Below, piece by piece: positions 1 to 8,343 of a stretch of 64,000 nt of DNA. Source of the DNA: Nocardioides iriomotensis (GTDB taxonomy: Bacteria > Actinomycetota > Actinomycetes > Propionibacteriales > Nocardioidaceae); assembly GCF_004168035.1 (NCBI RefSeq), contig NZ_SDPU01000022.1, positions 186,001-250,000 on the forward strand. Reading direction: 5' to 3'. A program made the position numbers and the translations under genes. A model generated the notes under the pieces. The model saw only the letters and a list, made by a program, of their open reading frames with translations, did not search any database and had not been told where the DNA came from. The stretch's first letter is position 1. Every line of letters starts with the position of its first letter.

Positions 1-1145
1 TCCGCCGCCAGGGCGCGCAGCTCCTGCTCGTCGGCGTCGCCGACGTACGCCGCACAGACCCGCTGGCCCCACTCCGCATCCGGCACGCCGAACACCGCCA
101 CCTCGCGCACGCCCGGGTGCGCCGCCAGGACGTGCTCGACCTCGACGGGGTAGACGTTCACCCCGCCGCTGATCACCAGGTCCTCGCGGCGGCCGTCGAG
201 GTACAGGTAGCCGTCGTCGTCGAGCCGGCCGAGGTCGCCCACGGTGAACGCGTCGCCGCGCCACGCGGCCGCGGTCTTCTCCGGCGCGCCCCAGTACTCG
301 AAGCGCGCGTGCTCCGGCACCCCGCACCAGATCGTGCCGTCGCCGTCCACCTTCAGCGCCCGGCCGGGCCGGGCCCGCCCCACCGTGCCGGGACGGTCGA
401 GCTGCTCCTCGCTGCGGCAGGCGGTGACTTGGCCCTCCGTCGAGCCGTAGAACTCCCACGTCGTGCCGATCGGGAACGCCTCGACCAGGCGGCGCTTCAC
501 GTCCGGCGGGCAGGCCGCGCCGGCGTGTGCCACGAGCCGGAACGACGACAGGTCCGGCGGGCCGCCTGTGGCGTCCCAGTGCGCGAACAGCCGCTGCAGG
601 TGCGTCGGTACGACGAACATGGTGGTCGGGCCCTCGGTGACGATCGTCGCGGACAGGGTGGCCGCGTCGAACGGCCCCGGCACCACGACGCGGCCACCCG
701 CGAGCAGCGTGCCCATCGCGAAGCGCAGCGGCGCGGAGTGGTGCAGCGGGCTGACGACGAGGTTCACGTCCTCGGCCGCGAAGCCCCACAGGTCGCGCTC
801 CTCGGCCACCAGCGCCTCGGCCGACGCGACGTCGAGGATGCCGGACCACACGCCCTTCGGCCACCCGGTCGTGCCGCTCGTGACGTGCATCGGGCGGGAC
901 CGGGGGAGACCGACCGGGAACGCCGCGGCCAGGTCGTCGAGCACCGCCGGGTCCTCGACCACCAGCGCCGGCTCGACGTCGCCGAGGATGCCGTCCCGCT
1001 CGTGCGGGGTGAGGCGCGGGTCGAGCGGCACCGACACCACCTCGGCGGCCAGCAGCCCGAGCACCACCTCGACGTACCGCACGGACCCGGGCACCAGCAA
1101 CGCCACCCGGTCGCCGGACGCGAGCCGTGCGAGGGAGGAGGTCAC
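1..1145 (-). CDS. AMP-binding acyl-CoA synthetase, 3' end outside window
   Basis: An adenylate-forming enzyme that would activate a carboxylic acid with ATP and load it on CoA. The minus-strand frame stays open from a GTG at 1145 to the window edge (381 codons). It shows the ATP-binding loop TSGTTGWPKGV near residue 88, the A5 motif EFYGSTEG near 230, and GDLGRLDDDG followed by GRREDLVISGG near 300-320. The C-terminal lysine motif lies outside the window. Only about 85 residues precede the P-loop, where most long-chain ligases have 150 or more, so the N-terminal domain is short. The start is supported by CAGGAT at 1152-1157, six bases upstream, as a leaderless -10 box. It is transcribed divergently from the glycosidase at 1243. 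The substrate cannot be told from this fragment. Confidence 0.85.
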   Translation of the reverse strand, partial: MTSSLARLASGDRVALLVPGSVRYVEVVLGLLAAEVVSVPLDPRLTPHERDGILGDVEPALVVEDPAVLDDLAAAFPVGLPRSRPMHVTSGTTGWPKGVWSGILDVASAEALVAEERDLWGFAAEDVNLVVSPLHHSAPLRFAMGTLLAGGRVVVPGPFDAATLSATIVTEGPTTMFVVPTHLQRLFAHWDATGGPPDLSSFRLVAHAGAACPPDVKRRLVEAFPIGTTWEFYGSTEGQVTACRSEEQLDRPGTVGRARPGRALKVDGDGTIWCGVPEHARFEYWGAPEKTAAAWRGDAFTVGDLGRLDDDGYLYLDGRREDLVISGGVNVYPVEVEHVLAAHPGVREVAVFGVPDAEWGQRVCAAYVGDADEQELRALAA

Positions 1146-1168
1146 CGGAACATCCTGCCGTCCCCCTC

Positions 1169-1214
1169 TTGACGCCGGGCTCGCGGGCCGACAAGGTGTT
1201 TGGTCTAGTCCAAT
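1169..1214 (+). promoter_or_regulatory. Promoter and GntR/DasR-like operator of the GHL10 gene
   Basis: TTGACG (1169-1174), a 17-base spacer and CAAGGT (1192-1197) form a sigma-A-type promoter. TTTGGTCTAGTCCAAT (1199-1214) lies across the expected start site. It matches 12 of 16 bases of the remembered DasR/NagR 'dre' consensus AGTGGTCTAGACCACT. The order TTGACG-N17-CAAG-operator recurs at 3602-3655 in front of the transport operon. Confidence 0.6.
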
Positions 1215-1242
1215 GGTTCACTCATTCTCGGGAGTGTGGTCC

Positions 1243-2802
1243 ATGCGGCGTCACCGCCTGCTGTCCGTCCTCGTCGCCGCGACCGGTCTGGTCGCCGCCG
1301 GCATCGTCACGACCGCCCCGGCCACCGCCGGCGACGGCCCGGCCTGCGTGACCGATCCCGCCGCACCGAAGCGGCAGCTGCGCGCCGACTGGATCGCCAG
1401 CGTCGTCAACATCGACTGGCCCTCGCGCCCCGGCCTGACGGTCGCGCAGCAGAAGGCCGAGCTCGAGCGCTGGTACGACGACGCCGCCGACCGCGGCCTC
1501 AACTCCGTGATCGTGCAGGTCCGGCCGACCGCCGACACGTTCTGGCCCTCCGACCTCGAGCCCTGGTCGCGCTACCTGACCGGCACGCCCGACGGCGACC
1601 CCGGCTACGACCCGATGGCCTTCGCCGTCGAGGAGGCGCACGAGCGCAACCTGGAGTTCCACGCCTGGTTCAACCCCTACCGGGTCGCGATGAACACCGA
1701 CCGCACCCAGCTCGCCCCCGACAGCCCGGCCGCGCAGCACCCCGACTGGGTGATCGCCTACGGCGGCAAGCTCTACTACGACCCGGGCCTGCCGCAGGTC
1801 CGCCGGCTCACCGAGGACGTGATCCTCGAGGTGGTCGAGCGCTACGACGTCGACGGCGTGCACTTCGACGACTACTTCTACCCCTACCCGGTCGCGGGCC
1901 AGACGTTCGCCGACGCCGGCACGTTCGCCGCCCACGGCGACGGTTTCCCGGACGCCCCGCAGGGTCTCGCCGACTGGCGCCGGCACAACACCGACCTGCT
2001 GGTCAGTGAGCTCGACCAGCGCATCCACGACGCGAAGCCGTGGGTGAAGTTCGGCGTCAGCCCGTTCGCCGTCTGGCGCAACGGCGGCACCGACCCCGAG
2101 GGCTCGGCCACCCAGGCCGGCGCGCAGACCTACGACGACCTCTACGCCGATACGCGGAAGTGGGTCCGCGAGGAGTGGCTCGACTACGTCGCGCCGCAGG
2201 TCTACTGGAACATCGGGTTCACCGTCGCCGACTACGCCGTGCTCGTCCCGTGGTGGGCCGAGCAGGTGCGCGGCACCAACGTCCAGCTGTACGTCGGGCA
2301 GGCGACGTACAAGGTCGGCACCTCCACCCAGGCGCCGCAGTGGATGGACCCGGGCGAGATGAGCAAGCACCTCACGTTCAACCGCGACGTGCCCGAGGTC
2401 GACGGCGACATCTACTTCTCCGCCAAGGACGTGCGCGCCGACCGGCTCGACCACTTCGACCTGCTCCAGGCCGAGCACTACGCGCACCCGGCGCTGCTCC
2501 CGGTCACCGCCGACGTGCCGGGCCGCGCCCCGAAGCCGGTCCGCCGGCTCGACGCCGCGCGGGGCGCCGACGGCGTCACGGTCACCTGGGACGGCGGCGG
2601 CACGTCGTACGCCGTGTACCGCGTCGACGGCCCGCGCGTCGGCCGCTGCGACACCGCCGACGCGACGCACCTGGTGGGCACGACGCGCGACGAGCGGTTC
2701 GTCGACACGACCGCGCCGGACGGCCGGGTGACCTACGTCGTGACCGCGCTCGACCGGGCCTACCGGGAGAGCGACGTCGATGACCAGGCCACGGTCCGTT
2801 GA
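1243..2802 (+). CDS. Secreted glycoside hydrolase-like 10 (GHL10/YngK-type) protein
   Basis: A 519-residue exported protein. Residues 1-29 form a Sec signal (RRHR, hydrophobic core, then ATAG). A TIM-barrel GHL10 (DUF187) domain follows at about 45-410, with LRADWIASVVNIDW at its start, FHAWFNPYRV in the middle and GVHFDDYFYPYPV near residue 205. A fibronectin-III-like module occupies about 425-515. Family members are extracellular polysaccharide hydrolases; from memory, Bacillus yngK belongs to the GlcNAc-responsive NagR regulon. Here an operator matching that of the salvage operon precedes the gene, which suggests action on cell-wall or chitin-type glycans that feed the importer. ATG 1243 was chosen for GGGAG nine bases upstream and because the signal peptide begins there; ATG 1213 overlaps the operator. 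The substrate is inferred. Confidence 0.85.
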   Translation: MRRHRLLSVLVAATGLVAAGIVTTAPATAGDGPACVTDPAAPKRQLRADWIASVVNIDWPSRPGLTVAQQKAELERWYDDAADRGLNSVIVQVRPTADTFWPSDLEPWSRYLTGTPDGDPGYDPMAFAVEEAHERNLEFHAWFNPYRVAMNTDRTQLAPDSPAAQHPDWVIAYGGKLYYDPGLPQVRRLTEDVILEVVERYDVDGVHFDDYFYPYPVAGQTFADAGTFAAHGDGFPDAPQGLADWRRHNTDLLVSELDQRIHDAKPWVKFGVSPFAVWRNGGTDPEGSATQAGAQTYDDLYADTRKWVREEWLDYVAPQVYWNIGFTVADYAVLVPWWAEQVRGTNVQLYVGQATYKVGTSTQAPQWMDPGEMSKHLTFNRDVPEVDGDIYFSAKDVRADRLDHFDLLQAEHYAHPALLPVTADVPGRAPKPVRRLDAARGADGVTVTWDGGGTSYAVYRVDGPRVGRCDTADATHLVGTTRDERFVDTTAPDGRVTYVVTALDRAYRESDVDDQATVR

Positions 2803-2814
2803 GGGCGAGGTGAG

Positions 2815-2852
2815 GTGACGCATGCCCGCTCGATCCTGTACCAATGGTCCAT
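2815..2852 (+). promoter_or_regulatory. Possible autoregulated leaderless promoter of the GntR gene
   Basis: GTGACG (2815-2820) and TACCAA (2839-2844), 18 bases apart, would start transcription at about the ATG at 2851. CCAATGGTCCA (2841-2851) matches CCAATGGTTCA (1211-1221), and CCTTTGGTTCA (3649-3659) lies downstream of the transport promoter, so all three share CCWWTGGTYCA. Autoregulation is inferred. The -10 is weak. Confidence 0.35.
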
Positions 2853-3588
2853 GAGCACCGTCCATGAAGGCGCCGCCCCGGGCAAGCAGCAGCAGGTCCG
2901 CGAGCAGCTCGAGACGCTGATCGCCGGCCTGGTCCCGGGCGAGCCGCTGCCCGCCGAGCGTGACCTCGCCCGCGAGCTCGGCGTCGCCCGGATGACGCTG
3001 CGCCGGGTCGTCGACGGCCTCGTCGACGACCAGCGGCTGATCCGCCGACGCGGGGCCGGAACGTTCGTGGCCGGCGCGAAGGTGACCCAGCGGCTGGCGG
3101 CGACGTCGTTCTCCGCCGACATGCGCGCCCGCGGGATGCGCCCCGGCAGTCGCACGATCGAGGCGCGGCGGTTCCCGGCGGGGATGATGCTCGCGGGCCT
3201 GCTCGACGTACCGCCGCAGACCGACGTGCTCTACGTCCGGCGCCTGCGCCTGGCCGACGACGAGCCGATGGCCGTCGAGGACCTGCACGTCCCGGCGACG
3301 GTGGCGCCCGGGCTCACGGGGGAGGACCTCGAGGGCACCTCGTTCTACGACCTGCTCGCCGAGCGCTACGGTGACCCGGTGGTCTCGGGCACCCAGACCG
3401 TCGAGCCCGCCCTGGTCAACCCCGACGTCGCCGACCTGCTCGGCGTCGAGGCCGGCTCGCCGGTGTTCCTGTTCGAGCGCACCTCGCGGGTGCGCAGCGG
3501 CGGCGTCGCCGAGTTCGTCAGGTCGACCTACCGCGGTGACCGGTACCGGATCGTCGTCGACATCTTCCCGCCGGACCCGGCCTCCTGA
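2851..3588 (+). CDS. GntR-family (HutC/UTRA) transcriptional regulator, DasR/NagR-like
   Basis: A 245-residue regulator. An N-terminal winged helix-turn-helix (about 10-75; motif EPLPAERDLARELGVARMTL) binds DNA. A UTRA effector domain (about 90-240; DVLYVRRLRLADDEPMAVE) would bind a small molecule, in characterised relatives usually a phosphorylated amino sugar such as GlcN-6-P or GlcNAc-6-P. The gene lies between the GHL10 gene and the amino-sugar operon, and dre-like sites precede both, so it is the likely regulator of both. ATG 2851 is preferred. A GTG at 2815 would add twelve residues, but these are unlike the family and overlap the shared CCAATGGTYCA element. That it acts as a repressor is inferred from operator position. 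Confidence 0.88.
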   Translation: MSTVHEGAAPGKQQQVREQLETLIAGLVPGEPLPAERDLARELGVARMTLRRVVDGLVDDQRLIRRRGAGTFVAGAKVTQRLAATSFSADMRARGMRPGSRTIEARRFPAGMMLAGLLDVPPQTDVLYVRRLRLADDEPMAVEDLHVPATVAPGLTGEDLEGTSFYDLLAERYGDPVVSGTQTVEPALVNPDVADLLGVEAGSPVFLFERTSRVRSGGVAEFVRSTYRGDRYRIVVDIFPPDPAS

Positions 3589-3601
3589 ACCCACCAGGGT
3601 C

Positions 3602-3655
3602 TTGACGCCCGACGGCGGGACTGGCAAGAATCGACCAGAGGTCTTAGACCTTTGG
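3602..3655 (+). promoter_or_regulatory. Promoter and palindromic operator of the amino-sugar salvage operon
   Basis: TTGACG (3602-3607), a 17-base spacer and CAAGAA(T) (3625-3630) form the promoter. A 21-base inverted repeat (3635-3655) follows: ten-base arms with one mismatch around a single T, core AGGTCT-T-AGACCT. It covers the expected start site, where bound repressor would block RNA polymerase. The same layout occurs at 1169-1214. Confidence 0.6.
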
Positions 3656-3687
3656 TTCATTCGGTCCTTCGGCAAGGTGGTGCAGGG

Positions 3688-5022
3688 ATGAGGAAGTTCG
3701 GCTCGGGCGGGCTGACGAGGACGCGGCGCGGGGCGCTGGGACTCGGTCTCGCCTCGATGGTGCTCGCGACGGCTGCGTGCGGCGGCGACAGCGGCGGCGG
3801 CGAGGAGCTGCAGAACGCCGACGAGGTCTCCGGCGAGGGCAAGTCGCTCAGCGTCTGGATCATGGAAGGCACCAACCCCGACGCCGACCCGTACGTCGAG
3901 GACCTCAAGACCGCCTTCAAGGACGAGACCGGCGCCGACCTCGACGTGCAGTTCGTGCCGTGGGCCGACGCCCACGACAAGTTCGTGAAGTCGATCGCCG
4001 GCGGCACCACCCCCGACGTGGCCGAGGTCGGCACCACCTGGACCCCCGAGTTCGCCGACGCCGGCGCGCTCGCGGACCTCACCGACGTCGTCGACGAGGC
4101 GGGACTCGACGGCGACCTGGTCCCGGGACTGGTCGACGCGGGCACCGTCGACGGCGGCCTCTACGGCATGCCGTGGTACGCCGGCGTCCGCTCGGTCGTC
4201 TACCGCACCGACGTGTTCGAGAAGGCCGGCGTCACCCCGCCGACCAGCTGGGACGAGCTCGTCGCCGCCGGCGAGAAGCTCAAGGCCGCGAACCCGGACA
4301 TGATCACCTTCCCGGTCCCCGGTGACAGCGAGTACGGCGTGTACCCGTTCGTCTGGGGCGCCGGCGGCGAGATCGCCGCGCAGGAGGGCGACACCTGGGC
4401 GAGCGAGATCGACTCGCCCGAGGCGCAGGAGGGCATCAGCTTCTACACCGACCTCGCCAAGGAGCACGGCTTCTCGACCCCGGCCGCGACCACCTGGGAC
4501 GAGGCCGACCTGTCCGACGCCTTCTCGCGCGGCGACGTGGCGATGATGATCGCCGGATCCTGGACCCCGGGCGCCCTGGTCGAGGCCAACCCCGACCTCG
4601 AGGGCAAGATCGGCGCCTTCCCGATCCCCGGTCCCGACGGCGGCGTGTCCCCGTCCTTCCTGGGCGGCTCGCACCTCGGCGTCTTCGAGGCCTCCGAGAA
4701 CAAGGACCTCGCCTGGGCCCTGGTCAAGCTGATGGCCACCGGCGACATGGCCGACGAGTGGAGCCAGCAGTCCGGCTTCTTCCCCGGCACCGAGTCGCTG
4801 CTGCAGAAGGTCCAGGAGGAGGACGACCCGGTCGTCTCGCCGTTCGCGACGCAGATGGTCGACGGCGGCGCCAGCCTCCCGGTCACCCCGCTGTACGGCC
4901 AGGTGCAGGGCAAGAAGACCGTCTCCGCGATGCTCCAGTCCATCCTGTCCGGCGACGCCTCCGTCGCCGACGCGTCGAGCCAGGCGGCCGACGAGATGGA
5001 CGAGATCTTCAACCAGGGCTGA
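3688..5022 (+). CDS. ABC sugar-binding lipoprotein (family 1 solute-binding protein)
   Basis: A 444-residue lipoprotein that captures substrate outside the membrane for the two permeases downstream. The signal sequence ends in a lipobox, LATAAC, with Cys31 as the lipidated residue. A mature SBP family 1 fold follows, with FVPWADAHDKFVKSIAGGTTPDV, GMPWYAG and SFLGGSHLGVF-type segments. It is first in an operon of amino-sugar enzymes, so the ligand is probably GlcNAc, chitobiose, MurNAc or a muropeptide sugar. AAGGTGG seven bases upstream supports ATG 3688; the longer frame from 3652 would run through the operator. No ATPase gene follows, so it probably relies on a shared MsiK-type ATPase encoded elsewhere. 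Confidence 0.9.
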   Translation: MRKFGSGGLTRTRRGALGLGLASMVLATAACGGDSGGGEELQNADEVSGEGKSLSVWIMEGTNPDADPYVEDLKTAFKDETGADLDVQFVPWADAHDKFVKSIAGGTTPDVAEVGTTWTPEFADAGALADLTDVVDEAGLDGDLVPGLVDAGTVDGGLYGMPWYAGVRSVVYRTDVFEKAGVTPPTSWDELVAAGEKLKAANPDMITFPVPGDSEYGVYPFVWGAGGEIAAQEGDTWASEIDSPEAQEGISFYTDLAKEHGFSTPAATTWDEADLSDAFSRGDVAMMIAGSWTPGALVEANPDLEGKIGAFPIPGPDGGVSPSFLGGSHLGVFEASENKDLAWALVKLMATGDMADEWSQQSGFFPGTESLLQKVQEEDDPVVSPFATQMVDGGASLPVTPLYGQVQGKKTVSAMLQSILSGDASVADASSQAADEMDEIFNQG

Positions 5023-5042
5023 CCGCCCGCACCTGTAGGACG

Positions 5043-6059
5043 ATGACCACCTCGCCCGACGTCCAGCCCGGAGTGGCCGTGACCGAGAGCCGGCAGACCC
5101 CTGCCGCGCCCTCCGGTCCGGCCGCCCCGGGCGGTCGGCCGTCGCGCCGCGACCGCGCGGGCAACGGGCTCACCCCGGGCTGGCTGCCCTGGCTGCTCCA
5201 GGCGCCCGCGCTGGTCGTCCTGTTCGGCCTGCTCGTCTACCCGCTGGTGCGGGTCGCGGTGCTGTCGTTCCAGGACTTCGGCCTGCGCGAGCTGGTCACC
5301 GGCGAGTCCAGCTGGGTCGGGCTCGACAACTTCACCGAGGTCCTCACCGACCCGCTGCTGTGGAAGGTCGCGCTGCCCAACACCGCGGTCTTCGCCGCGG
5401 TCAACGTGTTCCTCACCGTCGCCGTCGGTACGGCGGTCGCGCTGCTGCTCGCGAAGCTCGGCCCGTGGGCTCGCGGCATCCTGACCAGCGCGATCATGGT
5501 CGCCTGGGCGATGCCGGCCGTCACCGGCACCTACGTCTGGGTCTACCTCTTCGACGCGCGTGACGGGTTCGTCATGCAGACCCTCGGCTCGCTCGGGCTC
5601 GTCGACCCCGAGACCACCAACTGGTTCACCGAGCGGCTGCCGTTCTTCGCGATCGCCACCGCCAACGTCGTCCACCACGGCTTCCCCTTCGTCGCGGTCA
5701 CGATCCTGGCCGGCCTGATGACCGTGCCGAAGGAGATGCTCGAGGCGGCGGCGCTCGACGGCGCGGGTGCGTGGCGGCGGTTCCGCTACGTCACGATGCC
5801 GCTGCTCAAGCCGGTGTTCGCGGTCGTGACCATCCTGTCGACGATCTGGGACTTCAAGGTGTTCACGCAGATCTACCTGATGCCCGGCGGCTCGGGCACC
5901 AACCGCGAGGTGCTCAACCTCGGCACCTGGTCCTACATCACCGCGATCTCGCAGAACCGCTACGGGCTCGGCGCCGCCATCGCCGTACTCCTCACGCTGC
6001 TGCTGCTCGTCATCACCGCGGTCTACCTCCGTACGCTCTTCAAGCAGGAGGAGTTGTAG
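5043..6059 (+). CDS. ABC sugar transporter permease 1 (MalF-type)
   Basis: A 338-residue inner-membrane permease. A Pro/Arg-rich cytoplasmic N-terminus of about 45 residues precedes six predicted helices, the first being LLQAPALVVLFGLLVYPLV. The cytoplasmic EAA loop (EAAALDGAGAWRRF, about residue 233) contacts the ATPase. It lies 20 bases after the binding-protein gene and two bases before permease 2. ATG 5043 is the first start after the preceding stop; longer readings overlap the binding-protein gene. It would form a heterodimeric channel with the next gene product. Confidence 0.92.
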   Translation: MTTSPDVQPGVAVTESRQTPAAPSGPAAPGGRPSRRDRAGNGLTPGWLPWLLQAPALVVLFGLLVYPLVRVAVLSFQDFGLRELVTGESSWVGLDNFTEVLTDPLLWKVALPNTAVFAAVNVFLTVAVGTAVALLLAKLGPWARGILTSAIMVAWAMPAVTGTYVWVYLFDARDGFVMQTLGSLGLVDPETTNWFTERLPFFAIATANVVHHGFPFVAVTILAGLMTVPKEMLEAAALDGAGAWRRFRYVTMPLLKPVFAVVTILSTIWDFKVFTQIYLMPGGSGTNREVLNLGTWSYITAISQNRYGLGAAIAVLLTLLLLVITAVYLRTLFKQEEL

Positions 6060-6061
6060 CC

Positions 6062-6886
6062 ATGACCCGCACCGCCTCCAGCCGCTTCTGGCTCGCGATC
6101 GGCTTCCTCGTCGTGCTCGGCTTCAGCCTCGGCCCGGTGCTGATCATGCTGTCGACGGCGTTCGACGGTCGCGCCAACGACGGCTCCCGCGGCCTGCTGC
6201 CGACCGAGTGGAGCCTGGAGAACTTCGCGTTCGTGCTCGACGAGGGCGGCTTCGTCACCTACCTGCGCAACTCGCTCGTCGTCGCGCTGGCGACCGTCGT
6301 GATCAGCAGCGCGCTCGCGCTGCTCGCCTCGGTGGCAGTGTCGCGCTTCCGGTTCCGGTTCCGGACCTCGGTCCTGATCATGGTGCTCGTCGTGCAGATG
6401 GTGCCGCTCGAGGCGCTGGTCATCCCACTGTTCATCCAGGCCAAGACCCTCGGGATGCTCAACCACCTCTTCGGCCTCGTCGTCGTGTACGTCGCCTTCA
6501 GCCTGCCGTTCGCGATCTGGACGCTGCGCGGCTTCGTCTCCGCGATCCCGCGTGAGCTCGAGGAGGCGGCGTACGTCGACGGCGCCAGCTGGCCGCGGAT
6601 GTTCTGGTCGATCCTGTTCCCGCTGGTCGCACCCGGCCTCGTCGCGACGAGCGTGTTCTCGTTCATCACCGCCTGGAACGAGTTCGTCTTCGCGATCACG
6701 TTCCTCAACGACCAGGACTCCTACACCGTCGCGGCCGGGCTGCGGCAGTTCTTCACCCAGTACGGCACCGACTGGGGTGCGGTCATGGCCGGCTCCACGC
6801 TGATCACGCTGCCGGTGATGATCTTCTTCGTCATCGTGCAGAAGCGGCTCAGCGACGGCCTCGTCGCGGGGGCGGTGAAGGGATGA
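6062..6886 (+). CDS. ABC sugar transporter permease 2 (MalG-type)
   Basis: A 274-residue permease with six predicted membrane helices. The EAA loop EAAYVDGASWPRMF sits near residue 167, and the C-terminus FFVIVQKRLSDGLVAGAVKG is typical of MalG/DasC/NgcG-type proteins. GGAGG at 6049-6053 lies eight bases before ATG 6062, inside the previous gene's last codons. The last four bases overlap the start of nagZ (ATGA), which ties import to hydrolysis of the imported sugar. Confidence 0.93.
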   Translation: MTRTASSRFWLAIGFLVVLGFSLGPVLIMLSTAFDGRANDGSRGLLPTEWSLENFAFVLDEGGFVTYLRNSLVVALATVVISSALALLASVAVSRFRFRFRTSVLIMVLVVQMVPLEALVIPLFIQAKTLGMLNHLFGLVVVYVAFSLPFAIWTLRGFVSAIPRELEEAAYVDGASWPRMFWSILFPLVAPGLVATSVFSFITAWNEFVFAITFLNDQDSYTVAAGLRQFFTQYGTDWGAVMAGSTLITLPVMIFFVIVQKRLSDGLVAGAVKG

Positions 6887-8343
6887 CCGAACCGGCCCTC
6901 CGGCGCCTCGCGCTGTCCGTCCTGATGCCGGGCTTCACCGGCACCACGCCGCCGCCCTGGCTGCGCCGCACCGTCACCGAAGGCCTCGCCGGCGTCTGCC
7001 TGTTCGGGCACAACGTCGAGGGCGCCGACCAGGTCCGCGCCCTGACCGCGGCGCTGCGCGACGAGCGGCCCGACGTGCTGGTCGCCTCCGACGAGGAGGG
7101 CGGCTCCGTCACCAGGCTTGACGCGGGCCTCGGCTCGCCCTGGCCGGGTGCGGCCACGCTCGGTGCGCTCGACGACCCGCAGGCGACGTACGACGTTGCC
7201 GTCGGCCTCGGCCGGCAGGCCCGCGCCTGCGGGGTCGACCTGGTCCTCGCGCCCGTGGTCGACGTGAACTCCGAGCCCGACAACCCCGTCATCGGGGTCC
7301 GCTCCTTCGGTGCGAGCACCGACCTGGTCAGCCGGCACGGCGCCGCGTTCGTGCGCGGGCTGCAGGACGCCGGTGTCGCCGCCTGCGCCAAGCACTTCCC
7401 GGGGCACGGCGCGACGACCACCGACTCGCACGTCGGGCTGCCCGTGCTCGACGTCAGCCGCTCGGTCTGGAGCGAGCGCGACCTGCCGCCGTTCGCGGCG
7501 GTGGTGGACGCCGGGACGGCCGCGGTCATGACCGCGCACGTCGTCGTCCGCGCGCTCGACGACCAGCCGGCCACCACCAGCGCCGCCGTGCTGCGCATTC
7601 TTCGCGACGAGCTCGGCTTCGACGGCGTGGTCGTCTCCGACGCCCTCGACATGCGGGCGATCGCCGACGCCCCGGGGGGCCGCGCCGCCGGCGCCGCACG
7701 CGCTCTGGCCGCCGGCGTCGACCTGCTGTGCGTCGGGAACCCGACCTTCCCCGACGGCTACGACGAGGTCGCGGTGCTGGAGGAGATCGTCGCCGCGATC
7801 ACCGCAGCCGTCACCGACGGCACGCTGCCGCTCACCCGGCTCGAGGAGGCCTCCCGCCGGGTCGGGCGGCTCGCCGCGCGCCCGGTCTCCGACCCGCTGC
7901 CCGCGCCCGACCGGGACGCCCTGATCGCCGCGGGTACGGCGGTCGCCGCCCGGGCCCTGACCGTCGCCGGCGACATCCGGCTCCGCGACGACGCCGTCGT
8001 CGTCGTGCCCCGCCCGGTCACCGGGTACGCCGCCGGGCGGAAGGCGTCGGCCCTGGTCGCCGAGCTGCAGGCCCGGCGCCCCGGGTGGCGCTTCGCCGAG
8101 TCGCTCGACGACACCGTCCCGGCCGAGGACACCGACGTCCTGGTCGTCGTCGAAGGAGCCGACACCGTCGCGCTCGCGCCCGCGGTCGCGGCGGTCCTCG
8201 ACGTCCGCCCCGACGCCGTCGTGGTCCACGGCGGCCTCCGCCGCGCGGACGACCAGGGCGCGCGCACCATCCACACGCACGGCTCCGGCGCGGCAACCGC
8301 GCGCGCGACAGCCCTGCTCCTGCTCGGGGAGGAAGAGGAATGA
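6883..8343 (+). CDS. nagZ: Cytoplasmic beta-N-acetylglucosaminidase, NagZ-like GH3
   Basis: A 486-residue glycoside hydrolase family 3 enzyme that should remove GlcNAc from GlcNAc-(anhydro)MurNAc or chitobiose. It has the NagZ signature KHFPGHG(ATTT)DSH near residues 169-180, whose His-Asp pair is the distinctive acid/base of NagZ enzymes, and the nucleophile Asp in VVVSDALDMRAI near 250. The C-terminal 140 residues resemble the accessory domain of longer Gram-positive GH3 enzymes. There is no signal peptide, so it acts in the cytoplasm on imported sugar, unlike the secreted Bacillus NagZ. ATGA overlaps occur on both sides. Preference between chitobiose and muropeptide is not visible in the sequence. 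Confidence 0.9.
   Translation: MTEPALRRLALSVLMPGFTGTTPPPWLRRTVTEGLAGVCLFGHNVEGADQVRALTAALRDERPDVLVASDEEGGSVTRLDAGLGSPWPGAATLGALDDPQATYDVAVGLGRQARACGVDLVLAPVVDVNSEPDNPVIGVRSFGASTDLVSRHGAAFVRGLQDAGVAACAKHFPGHGATTTDSHVGLPVLDVSRSVWSERDLPPFAAVVDAGTAAVMTAHVVVRALDDQPATTSAAVLRILRDELGFDGVVVSDALDMRAIADAPGGRAAGAARALAAGVDLLCVGNPTFPDGYDEVAVLEEIVAAITAAVTDGTLPLTRLEEASRRVGRLAARPVSDPLPAPDRDALIAAGTAVAARALTVAGDIRLRDDAVVVVPRPVTGYAAGRKASALVAELQARRPGWRFAESLDDTVPAEDTDVLVVVEGADTVALAPAVAAVLDVRPDAVVVHGGLRRADDQGARTIHTHGSGAATARATALLLLGEEEE

Noticed and set aside
1213-1242. Earlier ATG for the GHL10 gene
   Set aside because: It lies inside the operator, has no ribosome site, and would put non-signal residues before the signal peptide.
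1222-4674. A 1150-residue minus-strand reading and similar very long Arg/Gly/Val/His-rich readings (for example 37540-40425, 41911-45243 upstream part, 57663-60314 upstream part)
   Set aside because: They are antisense or out-of-frame shadows caused by high GC. Composition is biased, no domains are seen, and each lies opposite a gene with clear motifs.
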